A program made the position numbers and the translations under genes. The notes beneath the pieces were generated by a model. The model was not told the DNA's origin. It did no database searches and was given only the letters and a program-made list of their open reading frames with translations. From Clostridiales bacterium (GTDB lineage: Bacteria > Bacillota_A > Clostridia > Oscillospirales > Oscillospiraceae), in contig DXTB01000007.1 of NCBI GenBank assembly GCA_019410105.1, positions 1 through 41,518 of the forward strand: 41,518 nt of DNA, given 5' to 3'. Positions within the stretch are counted from its first letter, which is position 1, and every line of letters begins with the position of its first letter. Below are positions 16,501-21,898 of this stretch, piece by piece.

Positions 16501-17125
16501 GGGCCCGGGCCTTGAAGCGGCGGACGGCGTCCCAGTCCACCAAGCGGCTCATGTCGTCGTAGTCCAGCACCTCGATCTTCTGGATCTCATGGGAGGTGCG
16601 GAAGCCCTCAAAGAAGTGCTGGAAGGGGATGCTGCCCTTGATGGCGGCGAGATGGGCCACGGCGCCCAGGTCCATGCACTCCTGCACGCTGGAGGAGGCC
16701 AGCTGGGCGAAGCCCGTCTGGCGGCAGCCCATGACGTCAGAGTGGTCGCCGAAGATGGACAGGCCGTGGGTGGACACCGTCCGGGCGGAGACGTGCATGA
16801 CACCGGGCAGCATGGAGCCCGCGATTCGGTACATGGGCGGGATCATCAGCAGCAGGCCCTGGGAGGCGGTGTAGGTGGTGGCCAAGGATCCGGTCTCCAG
16901 CGCGCCGTGCATGGCGCCGCAGGCGCCGGACTCGGCCTGGAGCTCCATCAGCTTCACAGGCTGGCCGAAGATATTCTTCATGCCAGCGGCGGCCCACTCA
17001 TCCACGTGGTCTGCCATGGGGCTGGAGGGCGTGATGGGGTAGATCGTCGCCACTTCCGTGAACGCGTAGGAGATATAGGCGGCTGCCTCGTTGCCGTCCA
17101 TGGTCTTGAATTTCTTGAGGCTCAT
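13598..17125 (-). CDS. nifJ: Pyruvate:ferredoxin (flavodoxin) oxidoreductase
   Basis: A full-length 1175-residue single-chain PFOR, which converts pyruvate, CoA and oxidised ferredoxin to acetyl-CoA, CO2 and reduced ferredoxin, central to anaerobic energy metabolism. The N-terminal domain begins with YAFTEVATIYPITPSSPMADH. Two [4Fe-4S] ferredoxin motifs lie at about residues 693 (CIGCNQCSLVC) and 752 (CQGCGSCADVC). The TPP-binding domain follows, with CAGCGE (about 818) and GDGWAYDIGYGG (about 970). The ATG at 17125 is preceded by AAGGAG. It appears monocistronic, ending at a bidirectional hairpin. A palindrome 105 nt upstream may be an operator. Confidence 0.98.
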   Translation of the reverse strand: MSLKKFKTMDGNEAAAYISYAFTEVATIYPITPSSPMADHVDEWAAAGMKNIFGQPVKLMELQAESGACGAMHGALETGSLATTYTASQGLLLMIPPMYRIAGSMLPGVMHVSARTVSTHGLSIFGDHSDVMGCRQTGFAQLASSSVQECMDLGAVAHLAAIKGSIPFQHFFEGFRTSHEIQKIEVLDYDDMSRLVDWDAVRRFKARALNSEHPTVRNTVQNPDTFFQHREACNGAYDRLPAIVEEYMKAVSDLTGRDYQLFNYYGAPDADRVVIAMGSVCGTLGEVIDYLNAQGEKVGMIQVHLYRPFSVSHFLAKLPDTVQTISVLDRTKEPGAIGEPLYEDVCTALAEAGRSGIKVLAGRYGLSSKDTTPAQMKAVYDNMAGEQKNHFTVGIVDDVTHRSLDVGEHISTAGGSTIECKFWGLGSDGTVGANKNSIKIIGDNTPQYVQAYFEYDSKKSGGVTKSHLRFGKESIRSAYYVTQADFVACHKQSYIHSYDIVHEVKPGGTFLLNTLWKGEELERNLPNHVKRTLARNHVKFYTIDAVSIAQELGLGNRTNTVLQAAFFKLSGVLPVDEAVQYMKDAITHSYFKKGDKVLNMNYAAVDRGLQSVEEIRVPDSWKDLPDEPLEQTEAAGVPDYVRDVLIPVNAQAGDKIPVSKFLSFADGVTEVETSKYEKRGIAVDVPQWLPDNCIGCNQCSLVCPHAAIRPFLFTKEEAEQAPAGCITHKANGRGMENYTFRIQVDPLDCQGCGSCADVCPAREKALVMKPLESQMPEQDNWNHCLSLSEKANPLDKFTVRGSQFQRPLMEFSGACAGCGETPYMKLMTQLFGERMYIANATGCAQAMFLSVPSIPMVKDSAGHGPALSNSLFENNAEYSLGMCLSVDQQRNQVKTHAKAALDTTSDAALKAALESWLQDGDDGDKTRAVSDALIAALNQTADSSADVRFLRDNADQLVKKTMWMYGGDGWAYDIGYGGLDHVLASGIDVNILVVDNELYANTGGQASKATPIGAVAQFAASGKKTPKKDLGMIAMNYGHVYVAQVSMGANPAHVVKALKEAEAHKGPSLVIAYAPCINHGIAKSMKVSQAEQKLAVECGYWPLFRYSPELAAEGKNPFQLDSKAPNGKLREFMMGEVRFSGLTRTFPQIAEQLFAEAEEQCAARYAQYEKLAAQK

Positions 17126-17229
17126 GCAGTCTCGCTCCTTTTTTCCATCCTCTCGGGGAGGACAGCGTGATTTCCTTTCCTACTTTACCGCAGGGGGATG
17201 CCTCCTGTCCAAATCCATGGAATTTATGA

Positions 17230-17246
17230 AAAATCCCGCGGATTTT
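17230..17246. repeat. Palindrome upstream of nifJ (candidate operator)
   Basis: AAAATCC-CGC-GGATTTT, a perfect 7-bp inverted repeat about 105 nt before the nifJ start, in the 278-nt gap (17126-17403) between nifJ and a divergent small gene. The gap otherwise holds a GC hairpin (17293-17325) and no clear promoter. Confidence 0.5.
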
Positions 17247-17292
17247 CCACGGATGCGGACGGCAATCTCCCCAGTTTTCCCAGGAGTTTTTG

Positions 17293-17325
17293 TGCCCGGC
17301 CGCGCTTTTGCGTCCAGGCCGGGCA
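17293..17325. repeat. GC-rich hairpin in the divergent nifJ intergenic region
   Basis: TGCCCGGCC and its exact complement GGCCGGGCA flank 15 nt with an inner GCGC-TTTT-GCGT hairpin. No U-tract follows on either strand, so it is not an evident terminator. It may be part of a long nifJ 5' leader. Confidence 0.5.
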
Positions 17326-17403
17326 TGTGCCTGCCGCTGTTTTCCGGCTTTTTCCGGCATGGTTCGGCCCGGCGCGGGACAAGCTAGGGCAGAGGTGATC
17401 TAA

Positions 17404-17550
17404 ATGCATGATGACAGCCGCAAGGTAGAGCTCCCCCGGCGGAGAAAGCAGGAGAAGCCCATCCCCAGCGTCTATCCGGTGCTGGACACCGATCTGGCCC
17501 GGGACAACGTGGAAAACGACATTCCGGCGGCAGACCTGGAGGACCTGTGA
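17404..17550 (+). CDS. Small hypothetical protein (48 aa)
   Basis: A 48-residue reading frame with a near-perfect ribosome binding site, AGAGGTGATC, ending 3 nt before the ATG. The protein has a basic N-terminal part (PRRRKQEKPIP) and an acidic C-terminal part (DTDLARDNVENDIPAADLEDL); it has no membrane segment or cysteine. The strong ribosome binding site and charge segregation suggest a real gene. It precedes a Cys-less HMA-domain gene by 40 nt and is probably cotranscribed with it. Family and function unknown. Confidence 0.6.
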   Translation: MHDDSRKVELPRRRKQEKPIPSVYPVLDTDLARDNVENDIPAADLEDL

Positions 17551-17590
17551 GGACTCCGGACTTCTTCCCCACAGCTGGGAGGTGAAGCGA

Positions 17591-17806
17591 ATGGCAAGCA
17601 TTTCCGTCTCCCTGGACCGGAACGCGGACCGGCATGACGTGAAGCTGCTGAAGCGGGAGCTGGACACCCTGCCGGGCGTCACCTCCGTCAGCGTCAGCAG
17701 CGGCGGACAGCTGGCGGTGGACTACGACGCCACAGGCGTCCGGCAGGCGGACATTCTGGAAAAGATCCAGGCGCTGGGCTACCACGTCCGGCAGGAACAC
17801 GCATAA
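17591..17806 (+). CDS. HMA-like ferredoxin-fold small protein lacking the CxxC site
   Basis: A 71-residue protein with the beta-alpha-beta-beta-alpha-beta pattern of heavy-metal-associated (HMA) domains: SISVSLDRN, then VKLLKRELDTLPGVTSVSVS, then LAVDYDATGVRQADILEKIQALGY. The loop that normally carries the metal-binding CxxC reads DRNADRHD here, and the protein has no cysteine, so it should not bind copper in the usual way. The ATG at 17591 is preceded by GGGAGG at 8 nt. It is followed by an intrinsic terminator. Function unknown; such Cys-less HMA proteins are frequent in Firmicutes. Confidence 0.75.
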   Translation: MASISVSLDRNADRHDVKLLKRELDTLPGVTSVSVSSGGQLAVDYDATGVRQADILEKIQALGYHVRQEHA

Positions 17807-17808
17807 CA

Positions 17809-17848
17809 AAACCGGGAACCGGCCAAAAAGCCGGCTCCCGGTTTGTTT
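17809..17848 (+). terminator. Intrinsic terminator after the HMA-like gene
   Basis: A 15-bp stem with one mismatch (arms 17809-17823 and 17830-17844) followed by TTTGTTTAT on the plus strand. AAAs on the other side mean it probably also ends the convergent YigZ transcript. Confidence 0.85.
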
Positions 17849-18491
17849 ATGTTCCGTTGGCGGACTCCCGGGGGCCTGGAAGAAACTCCTCCCCCGCCGC
17901 CTCCATAGCCAGACTCCCCGCGGAGAGCTCCGTGAGGCGGGGAACGAACTGTTCCGCCCCGCCCGCCGGGAACGCCGCCCGCAGGCGGATGTCCGCGCCG
18001 TACGCCGTGTCCCGCACCACGCCGCCGCAGGCGGTGATCTCCAGCTTCACCCGCTCGAAGAGGGGATATGTGCAGGGCACGTCCCACAGCGTCCACAGGC
18101 TCATGGTGCTGATGCCCACGGCGTCCAGGGCGTCCTTGGCTCCCTTGGTATAGGCCCGGGTCAGTCCCCCGGCCCCCAGCAGCACGCCGCCGAAGTACCT
18201 CGTCACCACGCAGCACACGTTGGTGACGCTCTCCCGCTGGAACACGTTCAGCATGGGCTGGCCCGCCGTGCCCTGGGGCTCCCCGTCGTCGGAGTAGCGG
18301 ACCACGCCGCCCTCCTGCAGCAGATAGCACCAGCAGTTGTGGCGGGCGTCGTAGTATCTCTTCTTCATCTCCTCGATGCGCTCCCGGGCCTCTGCCTCGG
18401 TCTCCACCCGCCAGATGTGGCTGATAAAGCGGGATCGCTTCTCTGTGAACGCGCTCTCCCCGTTTTCAAAGGGCACCCGATAGGTGGTCAT
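17847..18491 (-). CDS. YigZ/IMPACT (UPF0029) family protein
   Basis: A 214-residue cytosolic protein of the IMPACT/YigZ family. The N-terminal UPF0029 domain has the signature blocks RSRFISHIWRVETEAEA, DARHNCWCYLL and RYSDDGEPQGTAGQPML, followed by VVTRYFGGVLLGAGGLTRAY; the C-terminal domain is of the DUF1949 type. Family members are linked to translation stress control, but the bacterial role is unclear. The ATG at 18491 has GGGAGG 6 nt upstream. The XRE gene ends 26 nt before it on the same strand, so the two are probably one operon. Confidence 0.92.
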   Translation of the reverse strand: MTTYRVPFENGESAFTEKRSRFISHIWRVETEAEARERIEEMKKRYYDARHNCWCYLLQEGGVVRYSDDGEPQGTAGQPMLNVFQRESVTNVCCVVTRYFGGVLLGAGGLTRAYTKGAKDALDAVGISTMSLWTLWDVPCTYPLFERVKLEITACGGVVRDTAYGADIRLRAAFPAGGAEQFVPRLTELSAGSLAMEAAGEEFLPGPRESANGT

Positions 18492-18517
18492 GGCCGTCCT
18501 CCCTGTCTGCTCCGCGC

Positions 18518-18736
18518 TCATTTCCACACGTCCCGCCGGTCCGTCCGGCCCGCCAGATAGTCCATGGACACGCCGAAGTGGTCCGCCAGGGCGCACAGAT
18601 TATGGAAACTGGGCAAATTATTTCCAGACTCAAATTTCTGGTAATGCCGTTCTCCAATTCCAATGGCCGTGGCAACCTGGGCCTGGGTTTCTCCGCGCTC
18701 TTTTCGGAGCGATCGCAATTTTTCCTGAAATTCCAT
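18518..18736 (-). CDS. Small XRE-family transcriptional regulator
   Basis: A 72-residue protein that is almost entirely one Cro/CI helix-turn-helix domain (EKLRSLRKERGETQAQVATAIGIGERHYQKFESGNNLPS, with the typical DHFGVSMDYLAGRTD end). The ATG at 18736 has AAGGGGG upstream. It is divergent from the small gene at 18823 and the two promoters share one -10 region that contains a TTTAG-N8-CTAAA repeat, a plausible operator for autoregulation. It is probably cotranscribed with the YigZ gene. Such one-domain regulators are common in phage and plasmid remnants, but no other mobile gene is nearby. Confidence 0.85.
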   Translation of the reverse strand: MEFQEKLRSLRKERGETQAQVATAIGIGERHYQKFESGNNLPSFHNLCALADHFGVSMDYLAGRTDRRDVWK

Positions 18737-18745
18737 GCGTCCCCC

Positions 18746-18774
18746 TTGACACGCCAAATTTTAGGTATTATACT
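18746..18774 (+). promoter_or_regulatory. Sigma-A promoter of the 18823 gene
   Basis: TTGACA (18746-18751) and TATACT (18769-18774) with a 17-bp spacer on the plus strand. Confidence 0.8.
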
Positions 18775-18777
18775 AAA
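18760..18777. promoter_or_regulatory. Shared -10 region and candidate XRE operator
   Basis: TTTAG (18760-18764) and CTAAA (18773-18777) flank 8 bp that contain the plus-strand -10 (18769-18774) and, on the minus strand, a perfect TATAAT (18767-18772) for the XRE gene. A repressor bound here would block both directions. Confidence 0.55.
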
Positions 18778-18822
18778 CTTAGAAACACGCCATTTTTTAT
18801 GTTATTCGAGGTGATTTTTAGG

Positions 18823-19086
18823 ATGACAGATTTTATGAAATGGCTCTATCCCCGGTATATCCGCCCTTATGTGGAGGCGGCGCCCCAGGAAGAATATGAG
18901 ATGTGGCTGTCCCTGATGGAGAGCGACTTGGAATATCAATTCCGGGAGGAATTCGACAAGACCCTGGAATTCACCGCCATCCACGTCTTCCTGCTGGGCC
19001 TGCGCACCGGGGCGGGCCTGGGGGCGCTCATTCCACAAGGAACGGCGCCATCTGCCCCAGGACCTTCGGCGTGCACACCGCCGTGA
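18823..19086 (+). CDS. Small hypothetical protein overlapping the hflX 3' end
   Basis: An 87-residue protein (MTDFMKWLYPRYIRPYVEAAP, then a helical core ending FDKTLEFTAIHVFLLGLRTGAGLG). The core looks like a small helical protein family common in Oscillospiraceae and their phages, whose name I cannot give. The ATG at 18823 lies after GAGGTGAT and the promoter at 18746-18774. The last about 20 residues (IPQGTAPSAPGPSACTPP) are low-complexity and are read antisense to the end of hflX, a 59-nt convergent overlap. This suggests that the original stop was lost or that the C-terminus is a recent extension. Confidence 0.6.
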   Translation: MTDFMKWLYPRYIRPYVEAAPQEEYEMWLSLMESDLEYQFREEFDKTLEFTAIHVFLLGLRTGAGLGALIPQGTAPSAPGPSACTPP

Positions 19087-20299
19087 CCGCGATGGTCTCC
19101 CCGTACTCCACGTTCTCCACCTTGGCCTCCCGGTACAGCTGGTCCAGCAGGCCGCCCTTGTCGTAGGGGATGTGCAGCACACAGCGGCGGCTGCCGCTGT
19201 CCAGGCGTTCCCCGATCATCTCCAACAGCTTGTCCACACCCTCTCCGGTCTTGGCGGAGAGGGAGCAGATGTCCGCCCCGTGGGGCATGATCTCTCCGGC
19301 GGGCAGCCGGTCGGACTTGTTGAACACGTCGATCCGGGGCAGCTCTCCGGCCCCCAGCTCCCGGATCAGGTTCTCCACCACCGCCGCCTGCTGCTGCCAC
19401 TCCGGGTTGGACACGTCGATGACGTGGAGCAGCAGATCTGCGTACTCCAACTCCTCCAGCGTGGCCTTGAATGCCTCCACCAGCTGGTGGGGCAGCTTGC
19501 GGATGAACCCCACCGTGTCGGAGATCACCACGTCCAGCGTGTCGCTGACCGTGAGAAGGCGGCTGGTGGTGTCCAGCGTGTCGAACAGCCGGTTGTTGGC
19601 GGGGATGCCCGCCCCGGTCAGGTGGTTCAGCAGCGTGGACTTGCCCGCGTTGGTATAGCCCACAATGGCCACCACCGGGATCTCGTTCTTCTGCCGCCGC
19701 TGCCGCTGGGTGGAGCGCACCCGGCGGACCTCCTCCAGGTCCTCCCGGAGCTTGTCGATCTTCCGGCGGATGTGGCGGCGGTCCGTCTCCAGCTGGGTTT
19801 CGCCGGGGCCCTTGGAGCCGATGGGCCCCTTGCCGCTGGTGCCCGCCTGCCGCTCCAGATGGGTCCACATGCCGGTCAGCCGGGGCAGCAGATACTGGTA
19901 CTGGGCCAGCTCCACCTGGAGCCGCCCCTCCTTGGTCTTGGCCCGCTGGGCGAAGATGTCCAGGATCAATCCGCACCGGTCCAGCACCTGAACGCCCAGC
20001 AGCTCCGTCAGCACCCGCATCTGGGAGGGGGACAGATCGTTGTCGAAGATCACCATGGTGGCGCCGGTGTTCTCGCAGTAGAGCTGCACCTCCGCCACCT
20101 TGCCCTCGCCGATGAAGGTCCGGGGATCCGGGGACGGGCGGTTCTGCAGCACGATCCCCACAGTCTCGCCTCCGGCGGTCTCCACCAGGGCGGAGAGCTC
20201 CTCCATGGTGTCCTCGTCGGCGTTTTCCTCTTTTTTCAGCACCGGGGAGCTCAACCCCACCAGCACCACTTTGTCTCGTACTTCCTGTGTCTCTGCCAT
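19028..20299 (-). CDS. hflX: GTPase HflX (ribosome-associated)
   Basis: A 423-residue TRAFAC GTPase that binds the 50S subunit and can split stalled ribosomes. The N-terminal HflX domain includes SSPDPRTFIGEGKV-type sequence and the family signature KGPGETQLETDRR. The G domain follows, with G1 GYTNAGKST (about residue 216), G3 DTVGF and G4 NKSD. Length is normal. The ATG at 20299 has AAGGAG 5 nt upstream, overlapping the stop of the flavin reductase gene, so the two form an operon. Its 3' end overlaps a convergent small gene, and no terminator is visible there. Confidence 0.96.
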   Translation of the reverse strand: MAETQEVRDKVVLVGLSSPVLKKEENADEDTMEELSALVETAGGETVGIVLQNRPSPDPRTFIGEGKVAEVQLYCENTGATMVIFDNDLSPSQMRVLTELLGVQVLDRCGLILDIFAQRAKTKEGRLQVELAQYQYLLPRLTGMWTHLERQAGTSGKGPIGSKGPGETQLETDRRHIRRKIDKLREDLEEVRRVRSTQRQRRQKNEIPVVAIVGYTNAGKSTLLNHLTGAGIPANNRLFDTLDTTSRLLTVSDTLDVVISDTVGFIRKLPHQLVEAFKATLEELEYADLLLHVIDVSNPEWQQQAAVVENLIRELGAGELPRIDVFNKSDRLPAGEIMPHGADICSLSAKTGEGVDKLLEMIGERLDSGSRRCVLHIPYDKGGLLDQLYREAKVENVEYGETIAVTAVCTPKVLGQMAPFLVE

Positions 20300-20308
20300 G
20301 CAAACTCC

Positions 20309-20821
20309 TTATTTTTGATAGGCCTCCACGACCTGGCCCACATAGATCCGGTGCCAGCCGCCCTGTCCCGGCGTGTAGAAGGGCAGGATCTCCCCCTCCC
20401 CCAGCACGCAGGCAGGGTCCATGTCCTGGGCGTACAGCTTCCGGCACACCAGGACCCACTCCGCCTCGTCAAAGAAGGGCGCGTCCCCGGCCCCCCAGCG
20501 GACCGTCAGGCCGCACGCTTTCACCTTGTCCACGTCCCGGCCGCTCTTGCTGCCGCAGAGGGCGGTCACTTTTTTTGCCTCCTCCGGCAGGACGGAGACG
20601 GTGAAATAATCGTGGGACTCCATAAATTGATAGGTATATCGCTCGGGCCGCACGTAGACTGTGCAGACCGGCAGGTTCCACAGCCGGCCCAACTGGCACC
20701 AGCCGATGGTCATGGTGTTCAGGCCGGTCTTGTCTCCGGCAGTCAGCAGCGGGGGCTGCCGTCCGAAAACATGCAGGATCTCCGGCGTCAAACGCTCCAA
20801 CTCCACAGGATGCAGCTTCAT
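20309..20821 (-). CDS. Flavin reductase-like (flavoredoxin-type) FMN-binding protein
   Basis: A 170-residue split-barrel protein of the flavin reductase/flavoredoxin family. Typical parts are the N-terminal substrate/FMN loop LLTAGDKTGLNTMTIGWCQLGRLWNLPVC (positions about 26-54), YVRPERYTYQF and the SHDYFTVSVLP strand. It probably binds FMN and shuttles electrons or reduces flavin. The ATG at 20821 has AAGGAG 7 nt upstream. It has its own promoter and is the first gene of a unit with hflX, 9 nt downstream. The physiological partner is unknown. Confidence 0.9.
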   Translation of the reverse strand: MKLHPVELERLTPEILHVFGRQPPLLTAGDKTGLNTMTIGWCQLGRLWNLPVCTVYVRPERYTYQFMESHDYFTVSVLPEEAKKVTALCGSKSGRDVDKVKACGLTVRWGAGDAPFFDEAEWVLVCRKLYAQDMDPACVLGEGEILPFYTPGQGGWHRIYVGQVVEAYQK

Positions 20822-20854
20822 GCAAACGCTCCTTCCGCTTCATTGATACCATAC

Positions 20855-20883
20855 AGTATATGCGCTTTTGCCGGAAAAGTAAA
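20855..20883 (-). promoter_or_regulatory. Sigma-A promoter of the flavin reductase-hflX unit
   Basis: TTTACT (20878-20883) and TATACT (20855-20860) with a 17-bp spacer. It lies right behind the rpmE terminator. Confidence 0.75.
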
Positions 20884-20884
20884 T

Positions 20885-20919
20885 GAAAAAAGGGCCTGCC
20901 CAACCGGCAGACCCTTTTT
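20885..20919 (-). terminator. Intrinsic terminator of rpmE
   Basis: A 10-bp stem with one mismatch (arms 20905-20914 and 20891-20900) followed by six U on the minus strand, 15 nt after the rpmE stop. Confidence 0.9.
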
Positions 20920-20933
20920 GTGACGTGTCAGAC

Positions 20934-21137
20934 TTACTTGTCCAGACCGAACTTCTTGTTGAACTTGGCCACGCGTCCGCCGGTATCCACCAGCTTCTGC
21001 TTGCCCGTGAAGAAGGGGTGACACTTCGAGCAGACTTCCACCTTGATATCCTTCTTGGTAGAACCTGTCTCAATCACATTACCGCAGGCGCAAGTAATCG
21101 TAGTCTGCTGATAATTGGGATGGATTCCTTCCTTCAT
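20934..21137 (-). CDS. rpmE: 50S ribosomal protein L31, zinc-binding type
   Basis: A 67-residue ribosomal protein L31 of the C+ (zinc) form: CxC at residues 16 and 18 and CxxC at 36 and 39. It joins the small and large subunits at the central protuberance. The sequence [10 protein letters not shown] and the C-terminal [22 protein letters not shown] are typical. The GAGGTG ribosome binding site is about 12 nt from ATG 21137, slightly long. Monocistronic, with its own promoter and terminator. The zinc form suggests that a second, zinc-free L31 could exist elsewhere, but none is in the window. Confidence 0.98.
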   Translation of the reverse strand: MKEGIHPNYQQTTITCACGNVIETGSTKKDIKVEVCSKCHPFFTGKQKLVDTGGRVAKFNKKFGLDK

Positions 21138-21205
21138 TGCTCTCGTTCACCTCTTTCTGATCCAGACTACCTCGCCGGAGCTTTCACCCCATAAAGGCGT
21201 TTATT

Positions 21206-21234
21206 AGTGTATCACACGGACATCAAGATTGCAA
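21206..21234 (-). promoter_or_regulatory. Sigma-A promoter of rpmE
   Basis: TTGCAA (21229-21234) and TACACT (21206-21211) with a 17-bp spacer, followed by a leader of about 60 nt. Confidence 0.8.
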
Positions 21235-21263
21235 GTCCTTTTTTCATTTTTCCGGAGATTTTT

Positions 21264-21468
21264 TCAGGAGGGGCGAAACTGCTCCACCCACTCCGGCGTA
21301 CAGTCCGCAAACCAGTCCTGGTGATCCGGGTCCTCCGGGTCGTAGAGCCGTTCCGTCAGGGCCCAGGTGGTTTCGGCAGACGGCTGTCTCCTGTGCCCCG
21401 CCGGTGCAGCCGGTGAGGGCCAGGACCGCCAGACCGGCAGCGGTCAGCTTGGTAAGACGGCGCTTCAT
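21264..21468 (-). pseudogene. Small lipoprotein gene with a frameshift in a G4 run
   Basis: The ATG at 21468 (AAGGAGGG upstream) starts a signal peptide MKRRLTKLTAAGLAVLALTGC with a clear lipobox LTGC. In the frame of the start, the sequence then turns into Pro/Gly-rich nonsense and runs on to 21244. Dropping one G from the G4 run (plus-strand C run 21396-21399) restores a sensible frame: CTGGHRRQPSAETTWALTERL, then a Tyr/Asp/Trp-rich end with VEQFRPS and a stop at 21264. The total, 205 nt, is one more than a multiple of three. It is therefore a small surface lipoprotein gene with a +1 shift, or a sequencing error. It starts 1 nt after the SRPBCC stop. Function unknown. Confidence 0.7.
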
Positions 21469-21469
21469 T

Positions 21470-21886
21470 TCAGGTCCCTCCTTCTTGTTCCAGCGCCCGC
21501 CCCAGGTCCGCCAGATACCGAGCCTGCTGGCGGCGGAGGTAGCCCTTGGCAAAAAAGCGCATCCAGGGCTTTTTTACGGTGATGGTCTCGGTGAAGGTGA
21601 CCTGGGTGCCGCCGCCCTCCGGCCGGAATTCCCCGGCCCACCGGCCCGCCAGGTTGGCATTGTCCAGGTCAAAGGCCCAGCGGGACAGGGGGCGGCGCTC
21701 CGTGACGGTGAAGCGGGTGGGAAAGCCGCTTCTGTCGTACTCCGTAAAGGCGTCCTCACCGACGTGGTCCAGGCGGCTCAGATCGCTGCGCCACTGCCAG
21801 CAGTCCAGATCCGTCACCACCGCCCACACCCGCTCCGGCGGATACGGCACCAGGGCCGTGGCTATACTGACGATTTCCCTTCCCAT
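21470..21886 (-). CDS. SRPBCC family (polyketide cyclase/START-like) protein
   Basis: A 138-residue single-domain protein of the SRPBCC fold, which forms a deep hydrophobic pocket. Typical parts are the N-terminal VPYPPERVWAVVTDLDCWQWRSDL and the strands RFTVTERRPLSRWAFDLDNANLAGRWAGEF (about residues 58-87). The ligand is not predictable. The ATG at 21886 has GAGGAGG upstream, which overlaps the addA stop; the lipoprotein start follows its own stop by 1 nt. So it is the third gene of the addBA transcript. No link between SRPBCC proteins and recombination is established; the association may be only positional. Confidence 0.88.
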   Translation of the reverse strand: MGREIVSIATALVPYPPERVWAVVTDLDCWQWRSDLSRLDHVGEDAFTEYDRSGFPTRFTVTERRPLSRWAFDLDNANLAGRWAGEFRPEGGGTQVTFTETITVKKPWMRFFAKGYLRRQQARYLADLGRALEQEGGT

Positions 21887-21898
21887 TGGCCTTCCTCC

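Noticed and set aside
13580..17170. 1196-codon open frame on the plus strand opposite nifJ
   Set aside because: It is an exact shadow of the PFOR gene, rich in His, Gly, Leu and Val as expected from reading GC-rich codons in reverse; it has no ribosome binding site or recognisable domain.
21244..21263. Lipoprotein end at the in-frame stop near 21244
   Set aside because: The sequence after the G run in this frame is Pro/Gly-rich nonsense, while the +1 frame gives a plausible acidic/aromatic protein.
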